Below, piece by piece: positions 21,336 through 32,889 of a stretch of 64,000 nucleotides of DNA. How positions within the stretch are numbered: the first letter of the stretch is position 1; every line of letters starts with the position of its first letter. This DNA is from Mucidula mucida (taxonomy: Eukaryota; Basidiomycota; Agaricomycetes; Agaricales; Physalacriaceae): contig JADNYV010000013.1 of NCBI GenBank assembly GCA_015501055.1, positions 62,001 to 126,000 on the forward strand. Direction: 5' to 3'. The position numbers and the translations under genes were made by a program. The notes beneath the pieces are model-generated. The model worked only from the letters and a program-made list of their open reading frames with translations, was not told the origin of the DNA and did no database searches.

Positions 21336-22122
21336 ATCCTAATGGGCGCGCGTCGGCGCCACAATCCTTCATGGTGAGTGGTCGGCTCCTGTAGTGGATG
21401 TCAGAACGTCGAGTAAAGAGCCAAGGATGAGGAGAGGATTGAGCGCTAACCTTTGTGTGGATGGTGGGGGTGATAAAGAAAGAGGGTAGCCGCGCGTTCT
21501 CGTAGCTTTATAGCTGTCAAGTGTGGTCCTGTTGTTGTCTGTTATTCGGGGATATCAGTCGAACAAAGGTCAGCCGAGTTCCCGTAGATCAGAAGCAGCG
21601 ATAATGGAGTCCTCGTGTTGATTTGCAGCCCTGCACTGCATTTCGGTGGCGCCTTTGTCTCCAGTCGGGAGCAGAGCAAGAACGGCCATTCTCCCGGGCT
21701 TGACACTGATGAAAACAGGGATAGACGGTGTATCATTAGGCGCTAGGTGATGAGAGGAAGATAGAGGATTCGGAACTCTGCAAGATGATGGCAAGAGTTG
21801 GAGAGAATTCTGATTTCGCCGATCTACAACCACATCATGTGATCGTGAACAATTGACCCAATTTGGCGACTACAGCATCTGTATTCTGCGCCACCACCCA
21901 GCACGCTGACACTCGTCAGTCTGCAATTGACATCCAAAGTCGACTAGCTTTGCCTCAGCCCTTTGTACGAATCCCCGGTCTTCCCTTGATCCCGCCCTAT
22001 TGTTCTGCATGACTAGGTCAGGGTTCCGCTTTGAAAGTCCCAGGCTTGTGTGTCCATTGCCCGGGTACATTTGGAAGCCTTTGTTCTCAACGGAGATAGC
22101 TAAGCGACGTCGGCGGTTTAAG

Positions 22123-22612
22123 CACTTGACCGCAGTGGCAGAGTGCTAACGGTAGTTCTAAGAGCCGTCAATGCTCCTGTATTCGTATGATGATTTTAGT
22201 TTGACAGAGCCTCATGATTCAGCGTCCACTTCTCAACTGCGTAACTTCCCTCGCTGATCTCAAGCTGGTATGTACATCCAGAATAACGGTGCGAAGATGT
22301 CAAGGAGATAGAGTGCCCGACTGCATGTACTTATTACTAGTAGCCAGTCTATAAGTTGAGCGCCTAACAGTGAAGTGCATAGAGCTTTTGAGCCAATGCG
22401 TCGTATCGTGATCGTAAGGCGGGCGGTATAATGTAGGAAAACATTTTGCGCCACGTAAGCGATTACTTGACCGGATATTCCCACATCATTCACAAAAACA
22501 TACATTACTGAATCATTAGGGTATTTCTCGGGATAGGTCATAAGCACTGGAATGATATGCATGCACCAAAAAGGCATCTAGTGAAAGTCCCAACCGAAGC
22601 AGAAACACCACC
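22123..22612. other. Intergenic stretch, no gene supported
   Basis: This lies between the right end of repeat copy 1 and the end of the BAHD pseudogene. A minus-strand frame of 105 codons (22260-22577) has no recognisable domain. No RNA or repeat signal was seen. Confidence 0.4.
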
Positions 22613-24088
22613 TTACACCATCTCGACGTCACGGAACCTATCATCTCGGTCAAGTATCTCCCAAAGCGGCGCGCTCAGCGCTAGATTCAAGTCGATAGCA
22701 CCAAAATCCACATTCCGAGCCCCCGGCTGACCCTGCTCCTCGTTAGGCAAGAAATACGCCAGCCCGTCAACCAACGCAACCGGCGTGAAAGGCGGCGACA
22801 CCAAAAGAGGCGCAACATCAAACACCGTACCCGCATACATGTCAAACTTGTTCCACTGACTAGCCATGACAGTTCCATTCCCATACCGAAAATGATCCTT
22901 TATAGCATTCTTATCAGGCTGCGCCGCGATCCACCTGAGAAGTCGCGTTCATCTCCTCTTTCGAAGTAGTCCGGGGGGGGGGGGGGGGTGCGGGTCAAGT
23001 AATGTACGACTTTGGCGACTTTCCAGAGCGGGCCGGTGAGGACATCGTGCGTAAGGGTAGTGTAAACCGTTGTAAGCGAGAAAGGAAAGTAATGTGGCGG
23101 TAGATCGAGACGGCTGCGAAGATTGATAGGAGCTAGGAAGTTGGGTGACAGTTCGGCTTGATTTGCGTCTTGTTCACGCAGTAGTAATCGTGCTGAATGT
23201 ATGCGCTGGCAGAGATGCGCGGCTAACGCGTCAAAGCTGGATATCCACCCATGGGTGTCGTTTGGAGCTGTTGCATGTGCTTTCAGCACATTGAGCTCGC
23301 GGCTGGAGATGTGTATAAAGTGGCCCACAACAGAGGGAGGGGCCACATAGGATGACAGGTAGGGGAGGTCGTCCACATATAATTCTAATGGTTTAAAGTC
23401 AAGAGCTTCCAGGCTTTCCTCTGGCGTCATCTCTAGATCCGACATGTAAGGCTGAATGTGAGGAGGGTGTACCAGCGAGTGAAGACTCAAGTCGGAAACA
23501 ACGCCACGATAAATTCCGCCATATCGCGCACTAATTGGAAGAAGCCGTCGGCGTCCGCCACTATGTGATGCACCCGAACGCCCAGCGCGACGCTGCCGCA
23601 CGCGAAACGCGTATGCTGGACAGTGAAAATGGGATCGCGACAGACGCCTTCAAGAGTCCCATCGTAGGGTGCCAGCAACGCGTTTCCGGCATCAGGCAGC
23701 ATCATGATGCGACCTGGACCTGGAGCAGAAAATGCATCCAGTCATTCGCTACATCGCGCTATGAAGAGTTCAGCGCCAGTGCCTAGGCGAGCAATTTCGG
23801 CTGCCCCATCGCTTGGATTGACTTGTAACGACCGGTCAAGTGGGGATAGTAATCCAAAAGACGCGTTAGAGCGCATTCGAGGCGCTCTACTGGAATGAGC
23901 TCGACATCGGCAGTTTGTTCGTAAACTAAGACGACTGCGATGGGAACATAAGGTAGTATTAGCGCATTAAGCGGGCCAAGGCGAAATGGCGACTGGAGAG
24001 CCGTCCACGATGTCTCGTTGGCAGAGCGCACCGTGTGTTTGGAAGTGACAGCGACGGACTCCGAGGAGGGGCTGATTGTGATGGTCAT
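22613..24088 (-). pseudogene. BAHD-type (HXXXD) acyltransferase, disrupted
   Basis: The start at 24088 gives MTITISPSSESVAVTSKHTV and LPYVPIAVVLVYEQ, then LLDYYPHLTGR. Later pieces include RLGTGAELFIARCSE, LDAFSAPGPGRIMMLPDAGN and the catalytic HHIVADADGFF (about 23530-23560), the HxxxD motif of BAHD acyl-CoA transferases. Next come LSSYVAPPSVVGHFIHIS and, near the end, GNGTVMASQWNKFDMYAGTV. One base is missing near 23825, an in-frame TGA follows CSE (about 23738), and at least one more shift is needed near 22920-22950. A run of 15 C in the coding sense (22974-22988) encodes a proline stretch. A working enzyme is unlikely unless these are sequencing errors. The acyl donor and acceptor are unknown. 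Confidence 0.75.
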
Positions 24089-24468
24089 GAGCTACTTGAT
24101 TCCTGGCGTATATAATCGACTTCGGCACCGGTTGTACTGGAAAACAAACGAACTCCTTTGACTCGTTCCTGCCCAACCGGAACCGATTTCGGAACATTGC
24201 GAATGGTAAACCAAACAAACAAAATGTCCATATGTGCGAGAATTAGGATGGTGGTCTACAGAAAACAAGAGAGGACAGTGGCGGTGGTGCTGGTGCTGGT
24301 GGAAGCAGAAAAGGTCAGTGCCGATGCCGAACTCCGACAACTGGTGCTGATAAACCAGAATTCATAACACCGAGAGTTACAACCAATCGTAAGGAGGGCC
24401 AAGTGTTCATCGTTGAACTAAAACCTTCAACGTCACAGCAAACAATGTACACTGATACAGTAGTACCG
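24089..24468. other. Intergenic stretch between two minus-strand genes
   Basis: This 380-base stretch holds the upstream side of the BAHD pseudogene and the 3' side of the galactanase gene. A run of GGTGGTGCTGGTGCTGGTGG triplets lies near 24282. No gene is supported. Confidence 0.4.
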
Positions 24469-26581
24469 TCAGTAAACTATGATCTTATCCAAATCAGCCG
24501 CGTAGTCTACGCAAAGCGTAAGAAAGCGAGAAGGATAATATATCTGAAACGCTCACTTGATTGTCCCGATGCAAAGGTTAGCGTGTTCGATCCACTCCGG
24601 AGTGTGAGCTGTACAGGAACCGAAAGGATAACTTGCCCTCCTCCAGTATCGGGCTGGTCTACGACAACGCTTGATCCTCCGTTAACACTACAAGGAGCAT
24701 CAGCAAGTAGCGACATCCCATTCGCGGAAAGACATCTCACCTAACGGTCATGTTTCGCCAAGAGCTATCACCTAAAAGTCAACATCAGCTATGCTAGGAG
24801 GCTAAGAAAATTATTGCTAAAGTTACCATTCGCATAATACAATGCTACCCAGTGCGCAGCTGCAGTTCCTTGAACCGTTAGAGTCAAAGTTCCACCATTA
24901 CCTTGCATCGAAGGTTAGGAGAAGATATAGCACCGGACTGCAGAGACGAACCCAAATATCCAATGGCAGTGCCACCAGAAAACGACGAGCCACTCAACCT
25001 CGTCGCATTTCCACTCAAGGTCCCACTCTCCGCCTCATAAGTCGTCCCAGTCACGACACTATAAGTTCCTATAGAACATGGGAAATCGTTACCAACAACC
25101 TCAACAGATCTGCACGCGACATACCCGCCGTGACGTTCAAATTCCACACATCGGCATTCACAATCTGGGGAACCCCGGAGGACCAACTCAGAGGGAACCA
25201 CATGTACCTGCTACTCCCGAGCAAAGATGGCCGCCAGCGATCTCCCATGTATACTCCGTTAGAGCCGAGCGGCATATCATAGGCGTTCTGGGAAAAGTAC
25301 GTGCGCACGGCTGGTGGAGCAATGTCGGCTTGGGCGGAGAATGCAGAAGACAGAGACTGATGTCATTTAGTGAGTACGAGGCTAGAAATAGGTCATTTGA
25401 GTTCATACCGACGTGGTGAAATACTTGTTAGGGTTAGGAGCCCAGCCTGATGTATGAGAGGCGAAGAGGTAATAAATCTGAAAGGGTATCAGTGGTTGAA
25501 CGTTCAACGCCTCGTCCTACAACAGTGTCTTACTCCATTCTGTTTAATTATTCCCGGAGACTCGAGCGTGGATCCTTGAAAACATAAACTTCAACTCATA
25601 CACGATAAATGCTGCACCCACCAGAGATGACATTAACCTGCGCCGACACATTGTAATAATCAGCATCCAGTCGGGAGATCTTGAAGTTCTGATTGTTGTC
25701 AGAGGCATACAAGAGGTAGGCGGTAGCTAAAGGGGATTCAGAAGAGTGAAATTGCGGAGACGTGAGACCCACCATCGTCTAGGATACCAATGAGCTCATG
25801 TTGTAAGCATATGAGTAGGGCAATACTCACCGTCCAGGAATAGTCCCATATCGCGCGACTCCGCGCCGAGTGGTCTCCAACTAGACTTGTATGTGTACGG
25901 GCCACAGGGCGTCTTGGAAGTAGCGACACCAACCATGGCTCCTCCATAACTGGGTGTTCATTAGAGAAGTGACCACCAATGACTACAGCCGGCGTGTGCA
26001 CTCACTTCGACGTATCGGAATGGAACCACATCACGTATTCGGAATTCTGATAGAAGATTAGTCGTTGTTTCATTTTCCAGCAGGAGAGCCTAGGTCACCT
26101 TTGTGTTGAAAATGACTGCAACAACTGATCAGCGAAATGTGGCATGACGGGTTCGGGAAAGAGACCTTTCGGGCGCTCGACGATGTTCGAAGTGGAGATA
26201 CTCGTTCCGGAGACGGGCGTCAAAGCGTCATTCTGGCGGGCCCAGGTTGTCATGTCGGGAGACTTGGTACACGTTAATCGAAACTAATGCCCTTGGAACG
26301 GGCAAGCGTACCGAGTAGCATGACACTGCCTTGAACAGCCCACTATTGTGTGACTTGTCTTCGCCGTACCAGTAGTAGGTCGACCCGACCTTACGTTCAC
26401 CGTCAGTTCCATAGATAAAGTAACAGACGGGGAACATCACCTTCAAGAACCCGCCACCATGCGCCTGGATAACGTTTCCAGAGGTGTCCGTCCACGTCGC
26501 GCCAGGAACAACGAGGCCAGCATGAGCAGTGATGCCCGCCCCAAACAACAGAATCGCGATAGAAGAGAGCCAAGGGTACAT
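24469..26581 (-). CDS. GH43 exo-beta-1,3-galactanase with C-terminal CBM35
   Basis: About 16 exons joined by GT-AG introns of roughly 50 bases give a secreted enzyme. The start MYPWLSSIAILLFGAGITAH is a signal peptide ending near AHAG. The GH43 domain reads VPGATWTDTSGNVIQAHGGG, STYYWYGEDKSHNSGLFKAV, YVMWFHSDTS, SSWRPLGAESRDMGLFLDD, ATAYLLYASDNNQNFKISRL, ESPGIIKQNG and YYLFASHTSGWAPNPNKYFT. A CBM35-like module follows: YEAESGTLSGNA, GGTAIGYLG, TLTLTVQGTAAAHWVALYYA, NGGSSVVVDQPDTGGGQV, with the end NYAADLDKIIVY. This layout is that of fungal galactan 1,3-beta-galactosidases, which cut type II arabinogalactan main chains. All introns I checked keep the frame, so the gene appears intact. Confidence 0.88.
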
Positions 26582-27151
26582 TCCGTCTCCAATTATTGTT
26601 GTCGCGATGACGCCCTTATTTAAGTGCGCGCATGAAATCCGGAAAAATTCGAACAGCCCGTCATATAGCCATTCTTCGAAAATAATTGCAGTCGCGCACG
26701 AGAGCCTATCACGAGCAGGCACCCACAAGGATGGAACGCGCTTGACCAATGATCCGCAACGGGACGATTTGCCACGACGACGGACCGTTTACAAAGAGGA
26801 CTGTGATGCGACCACGAGTCAGAGCATCAGTACTTTCGAGGAGAGCAGCATTTTTCCAGAAGACACGTCCCCCGTGGTAAGAGAGGGTAAGATCCCAAGG
26901 GGAATTCGAGATAAGGCCCAGAGTGGGCCAGAGATTATGCAAGTTGAAGTTGGATGCCAAGTTGCCAACGCGAGCCTCGGTCCGATCATCCGATCCGTGA
27001 GAGCTTCGTCAGCACGTGATCATGTTCTGCGAAGTCGCGTCGGAGGCATTGCTTCCTTTCCACCTCTGCCACTACATCTCCACTTGGACCACACTTGCAA
27101 GAAGCCAAAAAAGCTATCGAAAGTTTCCTTTACCTGATATCCTCGGGAAGC
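26582..27151. other. Divergent promoter region
   Basis: The galactanase (-) and the SprT-like gene (+) start at opposite ends of this 570-base stretch, so it must hold both promoters. A minus-strand frame at 26709-26960 has no recognisable domain. No defined binding site can be named. Confidence 0.5.
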
Positions 27152-29185
27152 ATGTCTTCCGGTCCTTCCAAAGCCAAAGTCGTCCTTGCCACTTCAGGAA
27201 GCAGGGAGCATACGACGCCCCTGCGCTTTCAAGAAGTCCTGGAAATTGTCTCGGACAGCGAAGATGAAAGGTAACAATGAATGGACCCCCATGCTTGCCG
27301 TTCACCCTCCATTGATGCAGAACTCCTCTACCGTCCCGTGTCAATGGCCGTAAAGCCAAGATAACAACGGATGAGGAAGTCATTGTGATATCTTCCGACG
27401 ATGAATATCAGTAGGCCTTCGAAGTGAAAGGTTTTCTGCGCCTAACCCCCCAGTCCAGAGCTCCAATACCATCTACGAATCGTATTTCCAAGTGAGCGTC
27501 AATATCATGGTGAAATGTGATCGACTGAAGCTGTCATTAGAAAAGACACGGCTTCGTCGAAAGCACCGACATGTTTCAACAAACCAAAAACTCCTCGTCG
27601 CGTTCGCAGAATCGTGCAGAGCTCTGATGAGTCTGACAACGCGCCTGCAGCAGGCCTCAACATAACGGATAGTAGTTCTTCTGACGAAGCTGCAAAGGAA
27701 CGTGCAATACACCCTCAACCATCACTGTCGCGCATCGTGGGTACCTCAACCGCTAAGATTGACTTCAGTGCGGTCGTGAATGGCGGTGAAGTTTTAGTGT
27801 GGTATGTTGATACACCCGTAGTAACGCTGGACGTCTGTTCATTTCTGTTGAAGGGATGCACCGCGCAGTCCTCGCAAACCGATCCGAACACCGACGAATA
27901 TCGGTGTCGCTACAACACCCTCAACCCCGAAGCGCGGAAAGACTACAACAGCAGCAGGAAAGGGTAAAGGAAAGGAAGAGGACGCTCCCTCGACAGGAAG
28001 ATCGTCTCCGACCAAAAAGACGCGACCGGCCAGCCAGAAAGCTATAGCAGAGGCCAAGCAGCAGCGCTTGGCAGAGTATGCTCAGTCATTATTCACGGAT
28101 CTCAATAGGGTGGTCTTCAACAATGGTCTACCGGCCGATGTCGAATTGAAGTGGAGCAAGACGCTTCGCGTGACGGCTGGCCGTGCGAGCTACTCTAGGT
28201 TCTCATCATCAATACGTGTCACATTGAGGATATTTGACGCGTCTATAGGAATCGAAAGGGCGAAATCACGGCGAAGATCGACCTGGCCGTGAAAGTCCTG
28301 GACAGCGAAGGTGACTTCTTGCATGCCTTCAAGGCTCGGGAGTTATCAACTGACGCATCGTTCCGCTAGAGCGGATATTGTTGACGATGGCCCATGAGAT
28401 GTGTCATCTGGCGTGCTGGATTATCAACAAGAAACATAATGAGAATCATGGTGCTCTGTTCAAGGATTGGTACGAACACCCTACAACTCGGTCAACACTG
28501 CCTGTAACAGTCAATTTAGGGCGGCTCGAGTAGAGTATGAACGACCAGATATTCATGTATCGGTAAGTGTCGGAGGTTTGATGTTTATGAACTTGGAGCT
28601 GACTCCTGTGTAGACGACGCACGATTACGAAATCGCGTACAAGTTTGAATGGCGTGAGTCCATTCGCTATCCTTTCTCATAGTGTTCATATTCAACGCCC
28701 CCGTAGAATGTGAAGTTTGCGACCTTGTGTGCGCGCTCGTTCTCCTTCGCGACATTCATTTTTCACTAACCCAATTGCTGCAGGTATGGGCGACACAGTA
28801 AATCTATCAAGCCTAAAGATGGTTATTCTCCGCCTGGCTTTATAGTCTCGTTCAATGACTAACTCTTCGACAGTATGTGGCAGGTGTCACAAAGGTTACC
28901 TCAAGCCTTTATTCGTCCAACGCACACGGAAGGCCCCGCAGACGCCCAAGACCAGTCGTATGGCGCCCTCAAAGTCTCAAGGTCGGGTTGCTTTTGTCGT
29001 ATGCTACCTGGCGCTGAGATGTAGCTGCAGATTCCCCTCTTCGTCGTACGCCCCTCAAGGGTGCCAGCGAGGACCTGGAGGTCTCTGTTTGTTCAGTAGA
29101 ATACGACGAATCTGCCGCAGATTCGGACGATGAAGTCGAGGTACTGGCGACTATCCTTGCGGGAGCGGATCTTGGTGATTCTTGA
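27152..29185 (+). CDS. SprT-like metalloprotease, GCNA/ACRC type
   Basis: A multi-exon gene. The N-terminal half is disordered and acidic (EIVSDSEDER, VIVISSDDEY, ITDSSSSDEA), like the SUMO-interacting tails of GCNA proteins. The SprT domain follows: YAQSLFTDLNRVVFNNGLPA, VELKWSKTLRVTAGRASYSR, GEITAKIDLAVKVLDSE, then the zinc-binding HEMCH (28393-28407) in ILLTMAHEMCHLACWIINKK with HNENHGALFKDW. A zinc ribbon (CEVC and CGRCHKGYLKPL) comes next. After a further intron the tail is acidic again (SVEYDESAADSDDEVEV). GCNA and its relative SPRTN clear DNA-protein crosslinks in the nucleus; that role is inferred. Exact exon edges in the disordered part are uncertain, but the domain exons join in frame. 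Confidence 0.85.
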
Positions 29186-29594
29186 TTATCAGGGCATCGA
29201 TTCATCCTACGACTGTCCGTCTGCCGCATATCTCATATTACCTAGTTACAGATTGCAATCTCTAGTACCCCGTCGTCATTACCCATTTACTGTTTTTACT
29301 TATACCTTATCTGTCCAGTGTTGTATATATTCTTCAAAGATGCTCGAATAAATGCGATGGTGCAAAGTTTGTATAACCGACTCTTAGCAGCTTGCTACAT
29401 CGTTCCACTCGTTTAATGAAAAATTGACTGACGAAAAGTTCACATTTTTTCAGTCGTACTAGTTGAGAATAAGCTGCTTCCCGTGACGCATGTCAGCCAA
29501 AGCGTTATTAGTTTTGGTTAACAGGAGGTTCTTGACACACATGTAGAATGAGAACCACATTCGCATTCAACATGTAAGTAGCAGCAATGGATTT
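29186..29594. other. Convergent 3' flanks
   Basis: About 400 bases between the ends of the SprT-like gene (+) and the F-box pseudogene (-). AT-rich sequence with AATAAA at 29347 fits a polyadenylation region for the SprT gene. Nothing else is visible. Confidence 0.45.
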
Positions 29595-31272
29595 CTACCA
29601 GCACGTAGCTCGGACATCCTTCCGTCGCAAATCCTGCCTGCACTTCAGAACCTCCGGTCCAATATCACCTCCTTTACGGATGCCGAGGACAACGGACGAG
29701 AGACGACCATCCGCGCGCGCCGAGAGCGCGGAGAGCAGTTCTCTATTAGGCTGGCGATTCTCCGCCCATACCAATTCAAGGGACGTCAACTCTGGGAGGA
29801 AGCCGTTTCTAGACAGCTGCTCGCAGAGTCCTTCGTTGAACAGTGACGGCCCCGATTCGGCTTCAATGATTTGAAGGCGTGTAAGAGAGCTCATGCTAAT
29901 GAGCGTGTCAACCAGGCTGTCCGCCAGCGTGGTTGCACCGTCCTACTGGGACAGGTGTCACTATGCCGCCCGTGCATGACAAGACTGAATGTGCGCAGTT
30001 TGCATTGCGAGGACTGGAGGAATTCCTCAAGTGCGTCTAGCGGGTTACTCCAAAATCCCACGAACTCTAAATGTTGCCGGTATGATATGGGGTCAGGAGG
30101 GATTATCGTGAGGTCTTCGAGAGTGGGAATGGTAACGTTGCGAAAGAATTTACACAGGTTATTGGTCCAGAGGAGCGAATCGAGAACAAGGGTTGTCACA
30201 TGAAGGGCGAACGGCTTTCAGGGTGAAAATGACAATAGGTCCTTGAGGAATCGAATGGTCCGCTAAGAACGAGCGTTCTGTTCTCTCCATTTGCCTGCTG
30301 GTAGTCGTTACTGAGAAACCTTAGATTCGCCACATTTGCTTGATCAATCTGAACTCGACGTAATTGGCCCCAAGGCAACTGGGTACGTGTCCAGAACAGA
30401 ATGTTATTATTGGAACAACCCAAAAACTTGATGGTGGACAACAACGGAGCCTCACTGAAAATGCTAGGTAGGCTGGTCGTGTCAGGAATATCCGTTATCG
30501 CCAAGGTCAAACTTTCGAGAAGAGGAGCGTCCAACAGTTCCATCGCATCGGCTCATTGGAAGGCAAGACTTTCCAGGAGTTCGACATCTGCTCTCTTCAT
30601 GTGAAACTCGGCAACTCGCCACTGAGCGAAGCTAGCATAAACATCGCCGACAATATCGACGTGGTAGTCATATGTTTCCTCATATGGGATATTATTGCGG
30701 TCATATGCCTGGGGGCGCTCTTTGTCAGGAATTTCAACCTTGACGGAGATTGGGATCCCGCCACACCGCTCAAGGAAATGCTCGTATATGGGCATACCAC
30801 ACGTGCTGGAGTACGGGGCAACGTAGATGTTCGTCCACAAAGCAGGTGTAGAAATGGAGATATCGCGCCATTTAGAGCAGACAAGGCTGATGGAAAGCGG
30901 AGTTTTGTATCCGTCTTCTTAAAAATAAGTACACGCCGAGGCAAAGATGATGCCAAGGACTTCGGTGGGAAGCTGACGGACGGGGGATGACTGAATGAAA
31001 CGCGTGCTCCTTTGGATATGCCTCTCGAGGTGGGTCTGGTGCGTCTTCAGCGCACTAAGCAATAACTCGACACGCCGAACTTCCAGGGCTAGCGTCATTA
31101 ATTCGGCGGACGGGTCTGTCAAGTTGCTCTGTATAGAGGACGAGTCCATTTTCGGAGGATTGTGGTACGCTCTAGAGAAGTCCTCCTCAAAGGGCAATAC
31201 GTATGAGGTCAGCGCAATTGACGCGGTACATCTCGGGCACAACTCAACGTCAATCGTGTTCTTAATCTTCAT
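29595..31272 (-). pseudogene. F-box/LRR-type protein, disrupted
   Basis: The N-terminal part has a coiled helix (VRRVELLLSALKTHQTHLER) followed by SSPVRQLPTEVLGIIFASAC, the F-box core common in basidiomycete proteins. Then ISLVCSKWRDISISTPALWT is the rest of that module. LRR-like text follows (LLDAPLLESLTLAITDIPD, LSTIKFLGCSNN, VTTLVLDSLLWTNNL, MSSLTRLQIIEAESG). An in-frame TAA lies between the two F-box halves (about 30919), a TGA follows SLAFQ (about 30553), and frames change near 30197 and 29930 without plausible introns. F-box proteins of this kind are substrate adaptors of SCF ubiquitin ligases and are present in very large numbers in mushrooms; decayed copies are common. Confidence 0.7.
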
Positions 31273-31669
31273 GACAGCCTGATGAAGTCTTGGTTGAAGT
31301 GAACGGCAACAACACAGTCAAGGAAAGACTTACAGTGTTATCCCGTACCGGGCAACTGATGCACTACTCGCTCTAGATGGATAACGTCACGGACGCCTTG
31401 TTAGTTTCTACTTCTCGAGACGGCCGTCGCGAAGTGTGTTGCTGGCAAAATGTGAGTAGATGTCTCTGTGATGGTCAAGACTCAAGAGGAACTTAGTCAC
31501 GCGAGCCGGCAGTGCACAGCCACCCACAGCCTGCCTCACCGCTCGTATTTGGCCGTCCCCAGATGCATACGGTGCTCAAATGTCATACAGAAATTGGCAA
31601 GCATGTTCACCATATAAATACAGTTGGCGTTCATGTTGGATATACTCGGAATACAGGTAAACTACATCA
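31273..31669. other. Intergenic stretch, no gene supported
   Basis: About 400 bases between the start of the F-box pseudogene and the end of the HET-like gene. No recognisable coding or RNA signal. Confidence 0.45.
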
Positions 31670-32725
31670 TTACCACTTGAAAGTACTACGCGCTGAGTTC
31701 ACGATCCCTCTGTCATACAGACGCGATGCTTCGTCAGGCTTCAGTCCGATTACATTCATCTTCTCGAGCTCTCGTCCAGGACCAACAGAGCTGGGTTTGC
31801 ATACCACCCACACTTCATAGTTCTCATTTCCCACCAGAGTATACCGCCCTTCCGAAATCAGCGATACTCGTTCGTGGGGAATATAGTACTTGAAAGTCTG
31901 ACCTTTCTTTCTGTCACCGATGGTGATCTTACCCTCTGAACGGATCCTGTCCCCGGCTGTGCGAGTCTTCCAGCTCGAGACGAGGCAGTTGAGGATACGA
32001 GGTCCGTCATAGGCAGCGTATCCCAGCGTGCCTTTCATGACATCGACTTTGGCTCCCGAATGAACGCGTGTGGCTTTGACCGCGCGTGTGCTGTTGCCCA
32101 TCAGCTGCTTCCACGATGGGCGCCACTTCAACGTGCCGTCCCCGGGTCTGGGGAAGTAGAAAAGCATGTCTGCCCTGACATACGGCTGCATGTGCAAGAC
32201 ACATCGATCCCATCCATCCTCGGCTTTCTCGTACTGGTTGGACACGGGCAAAGTTGGATTTCGTAGAAGGACGCCGATCCCAACGGCATATGTCGAGAAA
32301 CGATTGCTCATCTCCTCGATGATCTGGAAAGTCATGTTAGGGTCATGGTCGACGTCGCCTAGTTTGACCTCGAAAGTAGAAATGTGCTCGATAGCTTTCG
32401 CAAGAGACCGATATCCTTCTCTCTTTGCCGCTTTCACAGGCTCCGATATTCCCGTTGGAAGACCGGCAATAGTTGACTCGTTCTTTATATCCTGCAGCGT
32501 CCATGCTTTCTTAAGCCAGTGCCGCTTATCATTCCATCCATCACATCTGAATGCTACGCCTAGCCCATTCATGTACCGGATAACCCGGTGCGCAGCATCA
32601 GCATATACGTTCCCAATTGTGGGTACGTCAATGGACCATTCCTTCAGGCGCGCCTCCTTCTCGCTGGACGATTCCGATTTTCTTTCCTGCCGAAGGCAAA
32701 ACATCAAGCCAGCTATATTCCGCAC
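31670..32725 (-). CDS. HET-like protein, C-terminal part
   Basis: One open frame of 351 codons reads VPTIGNVYADAAHRVIRYMN, then RHWLKKAWTLQDI, a form of the W-x-x-R-A-W-T-L-Q-E phrase that marks HET-type heterokaryon-incompatibility proteins and their mushroom relatives. A long alpha-beta region follows with RFSTYAVGIGVLLRN, a PxYxxxxxAExxW-like stretch (NQYEKAEDGWDRCVLHMQPY), and EVWVVCK near the end, an arrangement seen in Agaricomycete HET-like proteins. Coding sense continues upstream to about 32830 (LPIEITNNLQRWVRNIAGLM) without a clear start, so the N-terminal exons are missing from this model or lost. Function in self/non-self recognition is a family inference. Confidence 0.5.
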   Translation of the reverse strand: MRNIAGLMFCLRQERKSESSSEKEARLKEWSIDVPTIGNVYADAAHRVIRYMNGLGVAFRCDGWNDKRHWLKKAWTLQDIKNESTIAGLPTGISEPVKAAKREGYRSLAKAIEHISTFEVKLGDVDHDPNMTFQIIEEMSNRFSTYAVGIGVLLRNPTLPVSNQYEKAEDGWDRCVLHMQPYVRADMLFYFPRPGDGTLKWRPSWKQLMGNSTRAVKATRVHSGAKVDVMKGTLGYAAYDGPRILNCLVSSWKTRTAGDRIRSEGKITIGDRKKGQTFKYYIPHERVSLISEGRYTLVGNENYEVWVVCKPSSVGPGRELEKMNVIGLKPDEASRLYDRGIVNSARSTFKW

Positions 32726-32889
32726 CCAGCGCTGAAGATTATTCGTGATTTCGATTGGCAGGCAGCCAAATTGGGTACCCGTCTGGCTCGCTCTTCAAGA
32801 ACAGGAAGGAGGTCCACGACGCAGGCTTACATCTCCAGTGGAAACATGGTGTCCATGGACGGCGGGCGCTTTTGCTGTCGTGATGTATA

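Larger units (their letters stand above)
18290..22122. repeat. Large non-coding hairpin-rich repeat, copy 1
   Basis: This segment aligns in direct orientation with 35615-39106. The core, about 18420-21590, is nearly identical to 35710-38570 apart from small indels, while both outer flanks are clearly more diverged. No long open frame is shared between the copies: the frames present differ by indels and stop in different places. The block holds a 28-bp imperfect hairpin, an internal tandem duplication absent from copy 2, a GC-rich multi-stem section (20130-20420) and four hairpins built on GACAGCCAGG. Around 19300-19360 the minus strand has three GGTTTT boxes of a kind often seen near retrotransposon LTR ends, a weak hint of origin. 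Class unknown. Confidence 0.8.

Noticed and set aside
18290..22122. Interpretation of the large repeat as ribosomal intergenic spacer
   Set aside because: No 5S, 18S or 28S sequence is adjacent and the copies are dispersed among protein genes.
32166..32735. 189-codon plus-strand frame opposite the HET-like gene
   Set aside because: Shadow of the minus-strand frame, which holds the recognisable WTLQ phrase.
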